Positions 1-8,753 of a stretch of DNA of 64,000 bases are shown here, piece by piece (positions within the stretch are counted from its first letter, which is position 1; every line of letters starts with the position of its first letter). The position numbers and the translations under genes were made by a program. The notes beneath the pieces were generated by a model. That model was not told where the DNA came from and searched no databases. It was given only the letters and a program-made list of their open reading frames with translations. Source of the stretch: JAJPJE01 sp963724985 (GTDB lineage: Bacteria > Acidobacteriota > Terriglobia > Terriglobales > Acidobacteriaceae); the NCBI GenBank assembly GCA_963724985.1, contig CAVRWV010000026.1:1-64000 (forward strand), given 5' to 3'.

Positions 1-696
1 GGCTTTCTTGTACTCGGCCTCGGCATCGTCTGGAAAACCAACCCGTTCGTACGCTCGTCCAGCCATGACGTGGACCGCAGCCTTATTGGCCGACGAATCT
101 TCCATTTGAGCAAAGACGGTTGCAGCTTTGTCTTTCTCGTGCAATTGCAGCAGAGCGGTTGCCATGCTGTACGCAACCTCCATATCAGGCTGCAAATTTA
201 AAGATCTGCTCAATGAGTCGACGGCCTGCCTGTAATCCTTCTTCAGTATCCAGAGCTTGCCCTGCAGATTCCAATAGACGGCGTTCTTCGGATCCGCTTT
301 CACCAGAATCTCGCTCTCCTTCAGACCTTCGTCGGGACGCGGAGCACGGAAGTAGGCAAGCGCGAGCGAATAACGGTTCCCGTCCGTGGGCTCCAGTTCG
401 AGGGAACGCTTATAAAGCTCGATGGCCGCAGGATAGGCGCCCACCAGGTTGCGTAGATCCCCCATCTCCTTGAGTCCCAGCGCAATTACGCGCTTGTTCG
501 CAGCCGCGATCGCGTCTGGATCACCAGCCTGTTGAGCAGCAGACGCGGCCTGTAACCGGGATTGAAGCTCCGTGGCGGCGGTCACCTGTGGGGTTGGCGA
601 TTGCGCAGTGGCAAGCAGAGAAGCGACGGCGAGAAGAAAGGCCGCCAAACACAAATATATAGGGCAAAAACGGCGTTGAAACTGGCGAAAAATCAC
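1..696 (-). CDS. Secreted TPR-repeat protein (partial, runs off left edge)
   Basis: The frame is open on the minus strand from a GTG at 696 to the window edge, giving 232 residues without the C-terminus. The N-terminus is a clear signal peptide (basic start MIFRQFQRRF, hydrophobic LAAFLLAVASLLA, then ATAQ), which is why this GTG is chosen; no in-frame ATG is available upstream. The rest is helical TPR repeats of the type LYKRSLELEPTDGNRYSLA, DSLSRSLNLQPDMEVAYSMA and AAVHVMAGRAYERVGFPDDAEAEYKKA. It probably acts as an exported protein-protein interaction scaffold. Two other secreted TPR proteins in this window sit beside CRTAC1-type proteins, so one may follow here beyond the left edge (inference). 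Confidence 0.8.
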   Translation of the reverse strand, partial: MIFRQFQRRFCPIYLCLAAFLLAVASLLATAQSPTPQVTAATELQSRLQAASAAQQAGDPDAIAAANKRVIALGLKEMGDLRNLVGAYPAAIELYKRSLELEPTDGNRYSLALAYFRAPRPDEGLKESEILVKADPKNAVYWNLQGKLWILKKDYRQAVDSLSRSLNLQPDMEVAYSMATALLQLHEKDKAATVFAQMEDSSANKAAVHVMAGRAYERVGFPDDAEAEYKKA

Positions 697-890
697 ATGA
701 ATAAGATAACTCTTTGCCCGAGGCAATGTCTGTGAAATCAGGAACCAGAGTGCCGACGACGGGTTATCATTTTGCAGGTGTTGGGGAACGGAACCAGATC
801 TGAAAAGAAGTTCTGAACGGGTGTCGAGATTGCGACGCCTGTCCGTCGTATCGATGCAGGGCTGAGACCGGCCCGACAGGAGACTAGCGA

Positions 891-1292
891 ATGCGTTACA
901 TGATGCTGATCTATACGCAAGAAGCCCAAGGTGCGATGACCGAAGAGGAAATCGAAGATGTGAAGCAGAGACACCGGACGGTGATCGCGGAAACGGCCAA
1001 GGCAGGGATTTTCCGCGGAGCCGAACCTTTGCAGCCGACCAGCACTGCAACCACACTCCGCGTCCAGGACGGACAGGTACTCGCGACCGACGGGCCGTTC
1101 GCCGAGACCAAAGAACAGCTCGCCGGCTACTACATTCTCGACTGCAAGGATCTTGACGAAGCCATCTACTGGGGCAGCAAGATTCCTACTCTTTGCGGCG
1201 GACGCAAAGGGAGCTTGGAGATTCGCCCCATCCAGGAGATGAGTTCGCGCGCGATTTCAGAGTTAGCGGAAAAGGAACTCACCACAAGCTAG
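891..1292 (+). CDS. YCII/DGPF-domain protein, partner of ECF42 sigma factor
   Basis: A 133-residue protein of the YCII-related family. It starts MRYMMLIY and carries the family hallmark DGPFAETKEQLAGYY near residues 64-78, followed by a DLDEAIYW segment. A good ribosome site (acaggag) lies just upstream of the ATG. The stop is one base before the start of the sigma factor gene, so the two are translationally coupled. DGPF proteins are the standard genomic partners of ECF42 sigma factors. Their biochemical role is unsettled; a stress-related or enzymatic function is proposed for the family. The family call is firm and the function open. Confidence 0.9.
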   Translation: MRYMMLIYTQEAQGAMTEEEIEDVKQRHRTVIAETAKAGIFRGAEPLQPTSTATTLRVQDGQVLATDGPFAETKEQLAGYYILDCKDLDEAIYWGSKIPTLCGGRKGSLEIRPIQEMSSRAISELAEKELTTS

Positions 1293-1293
1293 C

Positions 1294-2553
1294 GTGGCGG
1301 ATGCTCAGAAAACTGTCGAGGCCGTCTTCCGCGAGCAGTCCGGGCGGATTATCGCCTCGCTGATTCGCATGTGCGGGTCGTTCGACCTGGCGGAGGAGGC
1401 CATGCAGGAGGCCTTCGCCTCGGCGCTTACGACGTGGCCGCAGCGAGGTATGCCGTCAAATCCTGCGGCTTGGATAACGACCGCCGCCCAACGGAAGATC
1501 ATCGATCAGGTGCGCCGTCAGCAGACGCGTACCGAAAAAGAAGACGCACTGGTTTATGAAACGAAAACTTCCACCGAGCAAGAATCCATTGACGATCCGA
1601 TGCCAGAGTATCCCGACGACCGCCTGCGTCTGATCTTCACCTGTTGCCATCCGGCATTGAATCAACAGGCGCAGGTGGCGCTCACTCTTCGCACGCTCGG
1701 TGGATTGACCACGCCCGAGATCGCGCGAGCTTTCCTCACTCCGGAGCCAACGCTTGCGCAACGCCTCGTGCGAGCGAAGGCAAAGATTCGCGAAGCTCGC
1801 ATCCCCTACGAGGTTCCGCCGCTGCAGAAGTTAGCCGAGCGGCTCAGCTCGGTGCAGGCGGTCATCTATCTCATCTTTAACGAAGGCTACTCGGCGACCG
1901 CGGGTGAAAGCCTGATCCGTCGCGAACTGTGCGCGGAAGCGATTCGGCTGGCGCGAATCCTCGTGCAGCTGATGCCTGAAAATCCGGAAAATATTGGCCT
2001 GTTGGCGCTGATGCTACTGCACGATTCCCGCAAACTGGCGCGCACGAATGCGGCCGGCGACCTGGTCACGCTTGAGGAACAAGATCGGTCGCTGTGGGAT
2101 CGCGAGGAGATCGCCGAGGGCCTGGCTTTAGTGGAACGTGCGTTGCGGATGCGACCCACCGGACCGTATCAGCTGCAGGCAGCGATCGTCGCTGTCCATG
2201 CCGAGGCCAACAGCACTGACGAAACCGATTGGCGCCAGATTGAGGCGCTTTACGAAGAGCTGCTGCGTATGCAACCGTCGCCGGTCGTTGCCCTGAATCA
2301 CGCAGTCGCAGTCGCGATGAGCCGCGGTTACGAGAAGGGGTTGACGCAACTGGACGAGCTCGCGAAACAAGGAAGGCTTGGGGACTACTACCTTCTGGAA
2401 GCCGCCCGTGCCGATCTGCTCCGCCGACTGGGTCGCTTCGCGCCAGCCGCTGAGGCCTACAAACGAGCGTTGAAGTTAGTAAGCAATCCTGTGGAAGAAC
2501 GTTATTTACGTCGCCGTCTGGACGAGATTGGTTCGTCCATTCCTGCGAGTTAG
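1294..2553 (+). CDS. ECF42-type RNA polymerase sigma factor with C-terminal extension
   Basis: A 419-residue sigma-70-family factor. Region 2 covers about residues 10-75 (DLAEEAMQEAFASAL, then the NPAAWITTAAQRKIIDQVRR helix). Region 4 covers about 110-170 (LTLRTLGGLTTPEIARAFL, then TLAQRLVRAKAKI). A long extension of about 240 residues follows (DUF6596 type, with IYLIFNEGYSA and TPR-like helices, for example FAPAAEAYKRALKL). That extension, plus the DGPF gene directly upstream, defines group ECF42. In this group the C-terminal domain, rather than an anti-sigma factor, is thought to control activity, and no anti-sigma gene is seen here. The start is a GTG one base after the upstream stop. Confidence 0.92.
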   Translation: MADAQKTVEAVFREQSGRIIASLIRMCGSFDLAEEAMQEAFASALTTWPQRGMPSNPAAWITTAAQRKIIDQVRRQQTRTEKEDALVYETKTSTEQESIDDPMPEYPDDRLRLIFTCCHPALNQQAQVALTLRTLGGLTTPEIARAFLTPEPTLAQRLVRAKAKIREARIPYEVPPLQKLAERLSSVQAVIYLIFNEGYSATAGESLIRRELCAEAIRLARILVQLMPENPENIGLLALMLLHDSRKLARTNAAGDLVTLEEQDRSLWDREEIAEGLALVERALRMRPTGPYQLQAAIVAVHAEANSTDETDWRQIEALYEELLRMQPSPVVALNHAVAVAMSRGYEKGLTQLDELAKQGRLGDYYLLEAARADLLRRLGRFAPAAEAYKRALKLVSNPVEERYLRRRLDEIGSSIPAS

Positions 2554-2561
2554 AATTCAGC

Positions 2562-2605
2562 TGCCACTCTCGGTCCGTGGCAAGAACTGTTCGCCAAGAG
2601 TGGCA
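2562..2605. terminator. Inverted repeat downstream of the sigma factor gene
   Basis: Perfect 9-bp arms (tgccactct at 2562-2570 and agagtggca at 2597-2605) are separated by 26 bases, between the sigma factor stop and the next gene. No T-run follows directly, so this is either a weak terminator or another RNA structure. Confidence 0.35.
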
Positions 2606-2653
2606 ACGAAATCAGCCGCCAATTTTCGGTTTTCATACAAACATAGGAGCCTC

Positions 2654-3574
2654 ATGCGGATCGTATGTGCGTTGTGGTTTGTCCTTCTCTCTGGCTTGAT
2701 CATGGCCCAAAACACAACGAAGACCGTGGCAGAACGACTAGGATATCCGGCGGATTCGCGATTGCTGGTGATTCACGCTGACGATTTCGGCATGTCGCAT
2801 TCCGTAAATCAGGCGACGATGCAGGCTCTGGAGAAGCACTGGGTCACCTCTGCCAGCATCATGGTTCCCTGCCCCTGGTTTGCGGAAGTTGCCGAATGGG
2901 CGAAGTCGCATCAGGATGCCGATCTCGGGATCCACCTGACATTGAATAGCGAATGGCAAGCCTACCGTTGGGCCGGTCTGACAACTTCTCCCGGATCAAG
3001 CCTTCTCGATGCGCAGGGATTCCTCCCATTAACCACGGCAGAAGTTTTGCAGAAGGCAAAACCGGCAGACGTGCAGACAGAGGCGCTCGCACAAGTGGAG
3101 CGGGCGCGGCAGGCGGGCATCAAGCTCTCGCACCTCGATACGCATATGGGGACGATCGTTAGCTCTCCCCAATTTTTTCGCACTTACATTGGGCTCGGCC
3201 GCCGTTACGGCTTACCGGTGCTACTCGAGCAGCGGCCAGATTTTATGGGGGTAGAATTCCCGCACGAAGCGATACTCACCGACCATGTCGTGATGATATC
3301 GCCAAGTCCAAAGGACCAATGGCTGGCTACGTACGAGAAGGCGCTCGCTTCTCTGCCTCCGGGGTCCTATTACCTGATTGTCCATCTTGGATTCGACAAC
3401 GATGAACTGCGTGCGGCAACGGCCGGCCATCCTGATTTTGGAGCGGCCTGGCGCCAAAGAGACTTCGACATGGTCAGCAGCCCTGAGTTTCAGCGCTTCC
3501 TGAAAGACCAGAAGTTCATACTGGTCTCGTGGAGCCACCTGGCGAAGGCATTGCCCGGAAACTGGCGGCAGTAG
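2654..3574 (+). CDS. Secreted YdjC/ChbG-HpnK family carbohydrate deacetylase
   Basis: A 306-residue protein from the ATG at 2654, which has a strong ribosome site (taggag) five bases upstream and opens a signal peptide (MRIVCALWFVLLSGLIMAQ). A longer in-frame start exists upstream but would overlap the sigma factor gene and hide the signal. Family marks are the metal-binding HADDFGMS near residue 37, GIHLTLNSEW and HLDTHMG. ChbG-type enzymes remove N-acetyl groups from chito-oligosaccharides or related sugars using a divalent metal. Here the enzyme appears exported, which differs from cytoplasmic ChbG. The substrate is unknown. Confidence 0.88.
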   Translation: MRIVCALWFVLLSGLIMAQNTTKTVAERLGYPADSRLLVIHADDFGMSHSVNQATMQALEKHWVTSASIMVPCPWFAEVAEWAKSHQDADLGIHLTLNSEWQAYRWAGLTTSPGSSLLDAQGFLPLTTAEVLQKAKPADVQTEALAQVERARQAGIKLSHLDTHMGTIVSSPQFFRTYIGLGRRYGLPVLLEQRPDFMGVEFPHEAILTDHVVMISPSPKDQWLATYEKALASLPPGSYYLIVHLGFDNDELRAATAGHPDFGAAWRQRDFDMVSSPEFQRFLKDQKFILVSWSHLAKALPGNWRQ

Positions 3575-3717
3575 CGGGCTTTCGGCGGAATCGGCAATCG
3601 GGATATGGCCGCACCTGTTCCGCCAAGGGTTGTAGCACTTCTGGGCTGGAAGTCGTGCTCGCCGTTGTGAGAAGCTTTTCCGGTCCTTAGCCGGCTGAAC
3701 GGCACTCGGAGGAATTC

Positions 3718-4563
3718 GTGTTCCTGCGCATGCTGCTTTATTGTGCTCTATGCGGTCTGTTCCTCTCCTGGGGTGGCCACAACGGTGGCGGCCACCTCAT
3801 GGGTTGGTGGTGGATCCAGGGAATAGTGCTGACGGCAGGCGTCTTCCCCATCGTGCACTTCGGTCCTGCCAACTTTCTGCGACGGTTCGCCTCAGTTTGG
3901 ATGGTTCTGGCTCTCGTCAGTGGCTTCTCGACGTGGCTCGAGGGCCGAGTCTATTTACCTCTGGCTGACTGGAATCAGCCGCAGGCGCTGATGGCTAGCA
4001 TTCTTCTCTATACGATCCTGGCAGTCGTTATCGCCGGTCTTGCCGGACTGTTCGAACTGGTCGCAGATGATGGCGAATCTCCAGTGACCCGTGATGCCGA
4101 CGGCATCGTATTAGTGATGCTTGCAGGCGGCATTGTTTACCTCGCCTGCCACTGGGTGTTTGGCGCGCTCTTCTTTCGTTACTCTACGCGCTCGTTCTAC
4201 AGCTCCGTGCTGGAATTGAAGGTTGGCATGGATGGCGCAAGGAGCTTGGGGGCTCGCCTCCACATAATTGAGTTTGGCCGTGGCGCCCTGATGGCTTTAG
4301 CCGTGGTTCCCGCGATCGCGCTCATGCGAGTCGATCGCGTGAAGGCAGCTATTCTCGCAGGAAGCGTTTTATGGATTGCTGGAGGACTGGCGTTGCAGAT
4401 TGCTCCCAACCCGATCATCCCGCAACATCTGCGCTGGCTCTACACCTGGCAGATTTTATTTCAGAATTTTCCCGTCGGGTTTGTCACAGCCTGGATCATG
4501 CGAAAGACCGCAGAGCCTGCTGCTGAAGAGCCTCAAGTTCAAGCCGCATCCACGACCGCATAG
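3718..4563 (+). CDS. Multi-pass membrane protein, unknown function
   Basis: A 281-residue hydrophobic protein with about seven predicted membrane segments (for example LMASILLYTILAVVIAGLAG and AAILAGSVLWIAGGLAL). The GTG at 3718 is chosen because ggagga lies four bases upstream; the ATG at 3730 would be too far from it. I do not recognise the family. The first fifty residues are rich in Gly, Trp and His (GGHNGGGHLMGWWW). It ends 40 bases before the convergent symporter gene, with a hairpin between them. The short hydrophilic C-tail is Glu/Ala-rich. Confidence 0.7.
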   Translation: MFLRMLLYCALCGLFLSWGGHNGGGHLMGWWWIQGIVLTAGVFPIVHFGPANFLRRFASVWMVLALVSGFSTWLEGRVYLPLADWNQPQALMASILLYTILAVVIAGLAGLFELVADDGESPVTRDADGIVLVMLAGGIVYLACHWVFGALFFRYSTRSFYSSVLELKVGMDGARSLGARLHIIEFGRGALMALAVVPAIALMRVDRVKAAILAGSVLWIAGGLALQIAPNPIIPQHLRWLYTWQILFQNFPVGFVTAWIMRKTAEPAAEEPQVQAASTTA

Positions 4564-4567
4564 CTTG

Positions 4568-4595
4568 GGAGCCCGCTCGAAGGCGAGTGGGCTCC
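4568..4595. terminator. Hairpin between convergent genes
   Basis: A 12-bp stem (ggagcccgctcg with cgagtgggctcc, one G-U pair on the RNA) and a four-base loop lie between the convergent stops at 4563 and 4603. There is no long T-run on either side. It probably ends or stabilises transcripts from both directions. Confidence 0.6.
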
Positions 4596-4602
4596 GCTAT
4601 CT

Positions 4603-6480
4603 CTACGCTGTAGTCGCCGCCGGTTTTGCCACCGTGTCGCTGTAGTTGTTGATCTTTTCCAGCGTCTTCATGTGGTCGTACCAGGTGAATTTCAGAATGA
4701 GCGAAGTTACCGCGACGATACCGAACGCGATCGCTGCATTCCGCAGGTGCCAGGTCACGATGTAAATAGGCAGCGCCACAAGACATACCTGCCATACAAC
4801 TCCCACCACGATGTTGAACATGTCGCGGAAGAAATCTTTGTTCCGTTCAAAATTCGGCTCTTCGGCGCGAACCTTTGCGAGGATCGGTCCCCAGAAGCCC
4901 CACGGGCGAACACGCCGGTAGAAGTCCTTCAGGACTTCTTCATCTTCCGGCTTGGTGAGGAATGTTCCAAGCAGGCAGCCAATCAGCGAAATTCCTAACA
5001 CGATGGGGAAGATCAACGCGACATCGACGTTGCCCTTGAAGCCGCTGAGATCGAGAATCTTCGGCAGCGCCTTCGGCATAATCAGCGACGCGGCGATTCC
5101 GGTCACCATTCCCCAGAAGTAGCCGTAGCCGTTGAAGCGCCACCAGTACCACTTCAAAACGTTTGAAGCCGTGTAGCCGCCCCACAGCCCTGAGACGATC
5201 CACAGCACTACCGAATTGACCGACGCCACGTACCAGCCGATGAGCACGCCGACCAGGACGACCACGAACGATGCGAGGTAGCTCAGCCGCACGTACGTGC
5301 GCGGGCTGGCATTCGGATTAACAAACCGCTTGTAGATGTCGTTCACGAAATATGGCGGCGCCGCATTCACTGTCGCGGCGAAATTGGACATGAAGGCCGC
5401 CAGCAATCCCGCGATCAGGAAGCCCAACAGGCCCGTCGGTACGAATTTTCCGAGCGCGTAGGGCAGCACGAGTTCGAAGTCCATGTGCGCGCCCATGCCA
5501 CGGATGTTCTCGCTGAAGAATACGATTGCCAGCACAGTCAAGCCGGTGATGAGGAAATAGCGCGGGAAGGTCAGCACCACGTTCACCCAGCTGCTCATCA
5601 TCGAAGCTTCGCGCGGATTCTTCGCCGACAGAATGCGCTGCATGTCGTAGTTCGGCGCCGGACCCGCCATGCTGATCAATATGCCTTTGAACGCAAGCAT
5701 CATCACGAAGAAGCCAAAGAGCCCATAGCCGTCTTCCGCGATCTTCGTTGTGGCGGCAGGCAGCAGTTGTGACCAGTTCAGCCCGAGATGCCACCCGAAG
5801 AAGATGTTGTCCCACCCTGCAGGCACGAAACGCGCCATCGTTCCAGGGGCCACTTTCGTCATGGCGATGATGCCCACCGCAAACGATGCGATCGAGAGAA
5901 TGCAGAACTGGATCACCTCGGTAAGCACCACGCTGATCATGCCGCCCTTGATCACGTAAATAGCGGTGATCGCAATGAGGATGACCGCGTACTGGTTCGG
6001 AGTGAAATGCCAGGGCAGGAATGTCGCCGCAAATTTGCCGATACCTTTGAAGCCGTAGCTGAAGAAACCGATGATGCTGACGAACGCATACACCACAACG
6101 ATCAGGTGCGAGAGTTGCGCACCGCGGCCAGTGCCGAAGCGCGTCTTGATCCACTCTGCGCCGGTCATCACGTTCGATCGCCTGAGCCATGTGGAGAGAT
6201 ACACCATCAGGAAAATCTGGTTGAAAGTCGGCCACAGCCACGGGATCCAGACGCTCTTCAGTCCATAGATGAACATCCAGTAGACCAGCAGCATGGTGCC
6301 GCTGATGTCGAACATGCCTGAGGCGTTCGAAATGCCGAGCACGTACCACGGCATGGCGTTGCCGCCGAGGAAGTAGGCCTGCATATCGCGCGAGGCACGA
6401 TGGGACACCCAGTATCCGATAAATACGGACGAACACAGATAAGCGATGATGATGGCGATATCGATGGTATGTAGATGCAC
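4603..6480 (-). CDS. Sodium:solute symporter (SSS family)
   Basis: A 625-residue membrane protein with roughly 13-14 hydrophobic segments. It has the SSS-family core: N-terminal IAYLCSSVFIGYWVSHRASR, then DMQAYFLGGNAMPWYVLGIS and ASGMFDISGT in the first 65 residues. The GTG at 6480 has gagg seven bases upstream. Such carriers use the sodium gradient to import sugars, amino acids or other small solutes across the inner membrane. The next gene on the same strand upstream is a GH9 cellulase and a cellobiose phosphorylase follows nearby, so uptake of cello-oligosaccharides or glucose is a reasonable guess. The substrate cannot be read from the sequence. Confidence 0.92.
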   Translation of the reverse strand: MHLHTIDIAIIIAYLCSSVFIGYWVSHRASRDMQAYFLGGNAMPWYVLGISNASGMFDISGTMLLVYWMFIYGLKSVWIPWLWPTFNQIFLMVYLSTWLRRSNVMTGAEWIKTRFGTGRGAQLSHLIVVVYAFVSIIGFFSYGFKGIGKFAATFLPWHFTPNQYAVILIAITAIYVIKGGMISVVLTEVIQFCILSIASFAVGIIAMTKVAPGTMARFVPAGWDNIFFGWHLGLNWSQLLPAATTKIAEDGYGLFGFFVMMLAFKGILISMAGPAPNYDMQRILSAKNPREASMMSSWVNVVLTFPRYFLITGLTVLAIVFFSENIRGMGAHMDFELVLPYALGKFVPTGLLGFLIAGLLAAFMSNFAATVNAAPPYFVNDIYKRFVNPNASPRTYVRLSYLASFVVVLVGVLIGWYVASVNSVVLWIVSGLWGGYTASNVLKWYWWRFNGYGYFWGMVTGIAASLIMPKALPKILDLSGFKGNVDVALIFPIVLGISLIGCLLGTFLTKPEDEEVLKDFYRRVRPWGFWGPILAKVRAEEPNFERNKDFFRDMFNIVVGVVWQVCLVALPIYIVTWHLRNAAIAFGIVAVTSLILKFTWYDHMKTLEKINNYSDTVAKPAATTA

Positions 6481-6754
6481 GCGTATACCTCGGTTCCGAA
6501 TGTGGGCGCCGTGAGTACAGGAAAGCTTGGCACGCTCCGAGACGGCGCGAAATCAGAACTGGCTCAGAGGATCGATCACTATACACCAGAACTCGCACAA
6601 AAAAGCGAGTACTCAAATCACGGCAAGCAGGTTGCGGAACCCCTAATTTCGCGGCTTTCGCGCGCCTTTTGCCCTGCCCTAAAACTAATAGCCTTCGTAA
6701 AACGGTTTGCGAGTTCCCGGAAGACGAGCACATCAAGTATCCACGGACGCGTCC

Positions 6755-8455
6755 CTACTTCAGTTCTCCCGCCAGCACGAACACCAGCATCGCCTGCCAG
6801 TTGATGCAGATCTCGTTGCTCGCATACGACGCCTGCTCGTCCGCGTAGACCTTCGCGGGCGGTGTATCCGCTGGGAGCTTCTTCAACACGTCATCTTGTT
6901 TACCAGCGTTCGGACCTCCCGAGAGCAACCCAGGCCACGGCTCTGGATTGTTGTCGGCGCCGCTCGGCCGATGATGCGGATGCCTGTAGGGATTCGCCCC
7001 CAACTGCGTCACCCACGAGAGCGAAAATGCATTTCGTCCCAGCAAGTAGTGAAGGTTGTCGAGCGCCGTGTTCACGAACGCCGGATTCGGCGAAAACGCG
7101 TTAGCCACCAGCAGCTGCATTCCGTAATTCGCCGCCACTCCGTTCGATCCCCAGACGTAGTCCTTGGTCAGCAGGCTCACGTGATATGGATTTTTGGCGG
7201 TTTCTTCCACCACCTGCTGTGCTGCTGCCGTCGTCAGCTGCTTGATCTCCGCCACCGCTTTCGCATCGGCACCCTTGCGCGTCGACAGCGCATAGGTCCA
7301 CAATCCCATCGGCGCGACCTGTCGCCATGACTCGGCGTCTGGCTTGCGCAGTAGGTCTGTGAAGCTTTTGTAGTTCGCCAGGAAATACTGGTTGTAGGTG
7401 GCATCGCCAGTCGTGCGCCAGAGTTCGGCCGCGGCCCACAGTCGCTCATCACTGCAATTGTTGTCGCCGTATTCTCCTGTGCTCACGCCCGGAGGATTCT
7501 TGAACGTGATGTTCGGATTCTGCTCCGCCCACTGCCACGCCTTTTTCGCCACAGCCAGATTTTGTGCTGCGAACTTCTTATCGAACGGCGCGTAGACGCG
7601 CGCAGCAATCGCCGCTACGGCCGCCAGATCGGCCGTCGCGCAGGTGCTCTTGAACGGAGCGCTGCCGGTACCAATCACTTCGCTCGGCAGCGTGTCGTCC
7701 TGCGGCATCACGAAGCCGCTGAAGTGCGTGCTGGTCTGCTTGTGCCAGGCGCCCCCGTCGTCATCCTGCATCTTCAGCATCCACTCCAGATTGAAGCGCG
7801 CTTCGTTCAAGATGTCCGGCGTGCCATTGCCGCTCTCGGGAATGTTGAGCTTTACCTTTCCCACTTTCGCCGGGAACAGCTCGTAAGCCCAAAGTACCGA
7901 TCCCGTCGAAATGCCGGAGTTCACTACGTAGCGGCCATAGTCGCCGGCGTCGTGCCATCCGCCAATGTTGGCGCGCGGCCCTTGCTTCCCGGAAGACTCG
8001 TGAAATTCGCCATTAAGATGACATGCAGGATGTTTGTAATCGGCAAATTCAGGACCCATGTCCACCGCCGTACCGCAACGTTGTCCATAGAAGCCGCGCA
8101 TCGCGAGATAGAAGGCGCGACTGTAGACATCAGGGCCGATCGCGAATGGCCAACTGCGTCCCACGCCCGCGATTTCGAGGTAGTAGTTCCCTGCTGTCTT
8201 TAACGATGTGAAGTCTGCGGCCTGCACCGTGTCACCGGTATCCTGATCAGTTGCCGGAGCCGAAAGCTTGCCCTGCAGCACTGTTTCGCCGTCGCTTGCA
8301 CGCTTCACCACGAAGCTGCTGCCCGGCGCGCTTACCAGCGCGACCTTCGGACTGGATGACAAATATCCCGCTTGGTCGACTTTGATCGCAGTGGTTGGGG
8401 ACTGCGCATGACACAGCAACGAACTGATAAAGAGGTAAAGAAGAGCACGCTTCAT
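6755..8455 (-). CDS. Glycoside hydrolase family 9 cellulase with N-terminal Ig-like domain
   Basis: A 566-residue secreted enzyme. A signal peptide (MKRALLYLFISSLLCHAQS) follows a good ribosome site (agaggga). Residues 20-105 form the Ig-like CelD N-terminal domain often found before GH9. The GH9 (alpha/alpha)6 catalytic part fills about 115-555. It shows the aspartate motif GGWHDAGDYGRYV, the histidine signature GANPYRHPHHRPS and the C-terminal ASNEICINWQ with the likely catalytic Glu. It hydrolyses internal or terminal beta-1,4-glucosidic bonds of cellulose-like glucans outside the cytoplasm. The products would feed the symporter downstream and the divergent phosphorylase. Confidence 0.95.
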   Translation of the reverse strand: MKRALLYLFISSLLCHAQSPTTAIKVDQAGYLSSSPKVALVSAPGSSFVVKRASDGETVLQGKLSAPATDQDTGDTVQAADFTSLKTAGNYYLEIAGVGRSWPFAIGPDVYSRAFYLAMRGFYGQRCGTAVDMGPEFADYKHPACHLNGEFHESSGKQGPRANIGGWHDAGDYGRYVVNSGISTGSVLWAYELFPAKVGKVKLNIPESGNGTPDILNEARFNLEWMLKMQDDDGGAWHKQTSTHFSGFVMPQDDTLPSEVIGTGSAPFKSTCATADLAAVAAIAARVYAPFDKKFAAQNLAVAKKAWQWAEQNPNITFKNPPGVSTGEYGDNNCSDERLWAAAELWRTTGDATYNQYFLANYKSFTDLLRKPDAESWRQVAPMGLWTYALSTRKGADAKAVAEIKQLTTAAAQQVVEETAKNPYHVSLLTKDYVWGSNGVAANYGMQLLVANAFSPNPAFVNTALDNLHYLLGRNAFSLSWVTQLGANPYRHPHHRPSGADNNPEPWPGLLSGGPNAGKQDDVLKKLPADTPPAKVYADEQASYASNEICINWQAMLVFVLAGELK

Positions 8456-8491
8456 TCATCCCTCTCGCAACAACTAGATTGCTCAGATAAG

Positions 8492-8505
8492 TACAAACAT
8501 TTGTA
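8492..8505. promoter_or_regulatory. Palindrome upstream of the GH9 gene, possible operator
   Basis: TACAAA-CA-TTTGTA is a perfect 6-bp-arm palindrome 37 bases before the GH9 start codon, inside the AT-rich 298-base divergent region between GH9 and the cellobiose phosphorylase. Position and symmetry suit a repressor or activator site. No regulator gene for it is in the window. A second, shorter palindrome-like stretch (TAAATCGATTA) lies near 8584-8594. Confidence 0.4.
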
Positions 8506-8652
8506 AAGCCTGAGAAGCTGATTGTCTTGTGATTTTCGGCTTTGGCCGCGATAAATCACTTCCCATTTCTGCAAGCGTTTTAGTAAATCGATTAGTTCAA
8601 AATGCCTGTATTTTCGGTGCTTTAGCGCACAGGTTGAGCTGAGTCACTCTTG

Positions 8653-8658
8653 TATAAT
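8653..8658 (+). promoter_or_regulatory. Probable -10 element for the cellobiose phosphorylase gene
   Basis: A perfect TATAAT sits about 96 bases before the phosphorylase start. The nearest -35-like hexamer (TTGAGC at 8634) is only 13 bases away, too close for a standard promoter, so the site may need an activator or be a chance match. Confidence 0.4.
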
Positions 8659-8753
8659 CGCGCCGTCATTCGTTCCACAACTGTGACTGGTCGTGTCAAG
8701 GACTGCCGGTGCGGCAGGAGCGACAGTCGCTAATTTCGTGCCAGGGAGTCCTC

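Noticed and set aside
5318..6736. A 472-codon minus-strand open frame overlapping the symporter gene
   Set aside because: It is an alternative frame of the same strand under the symporter. Its sequence is Arg/His-rich with no family match, while the symporter frame has full SSS motifs.
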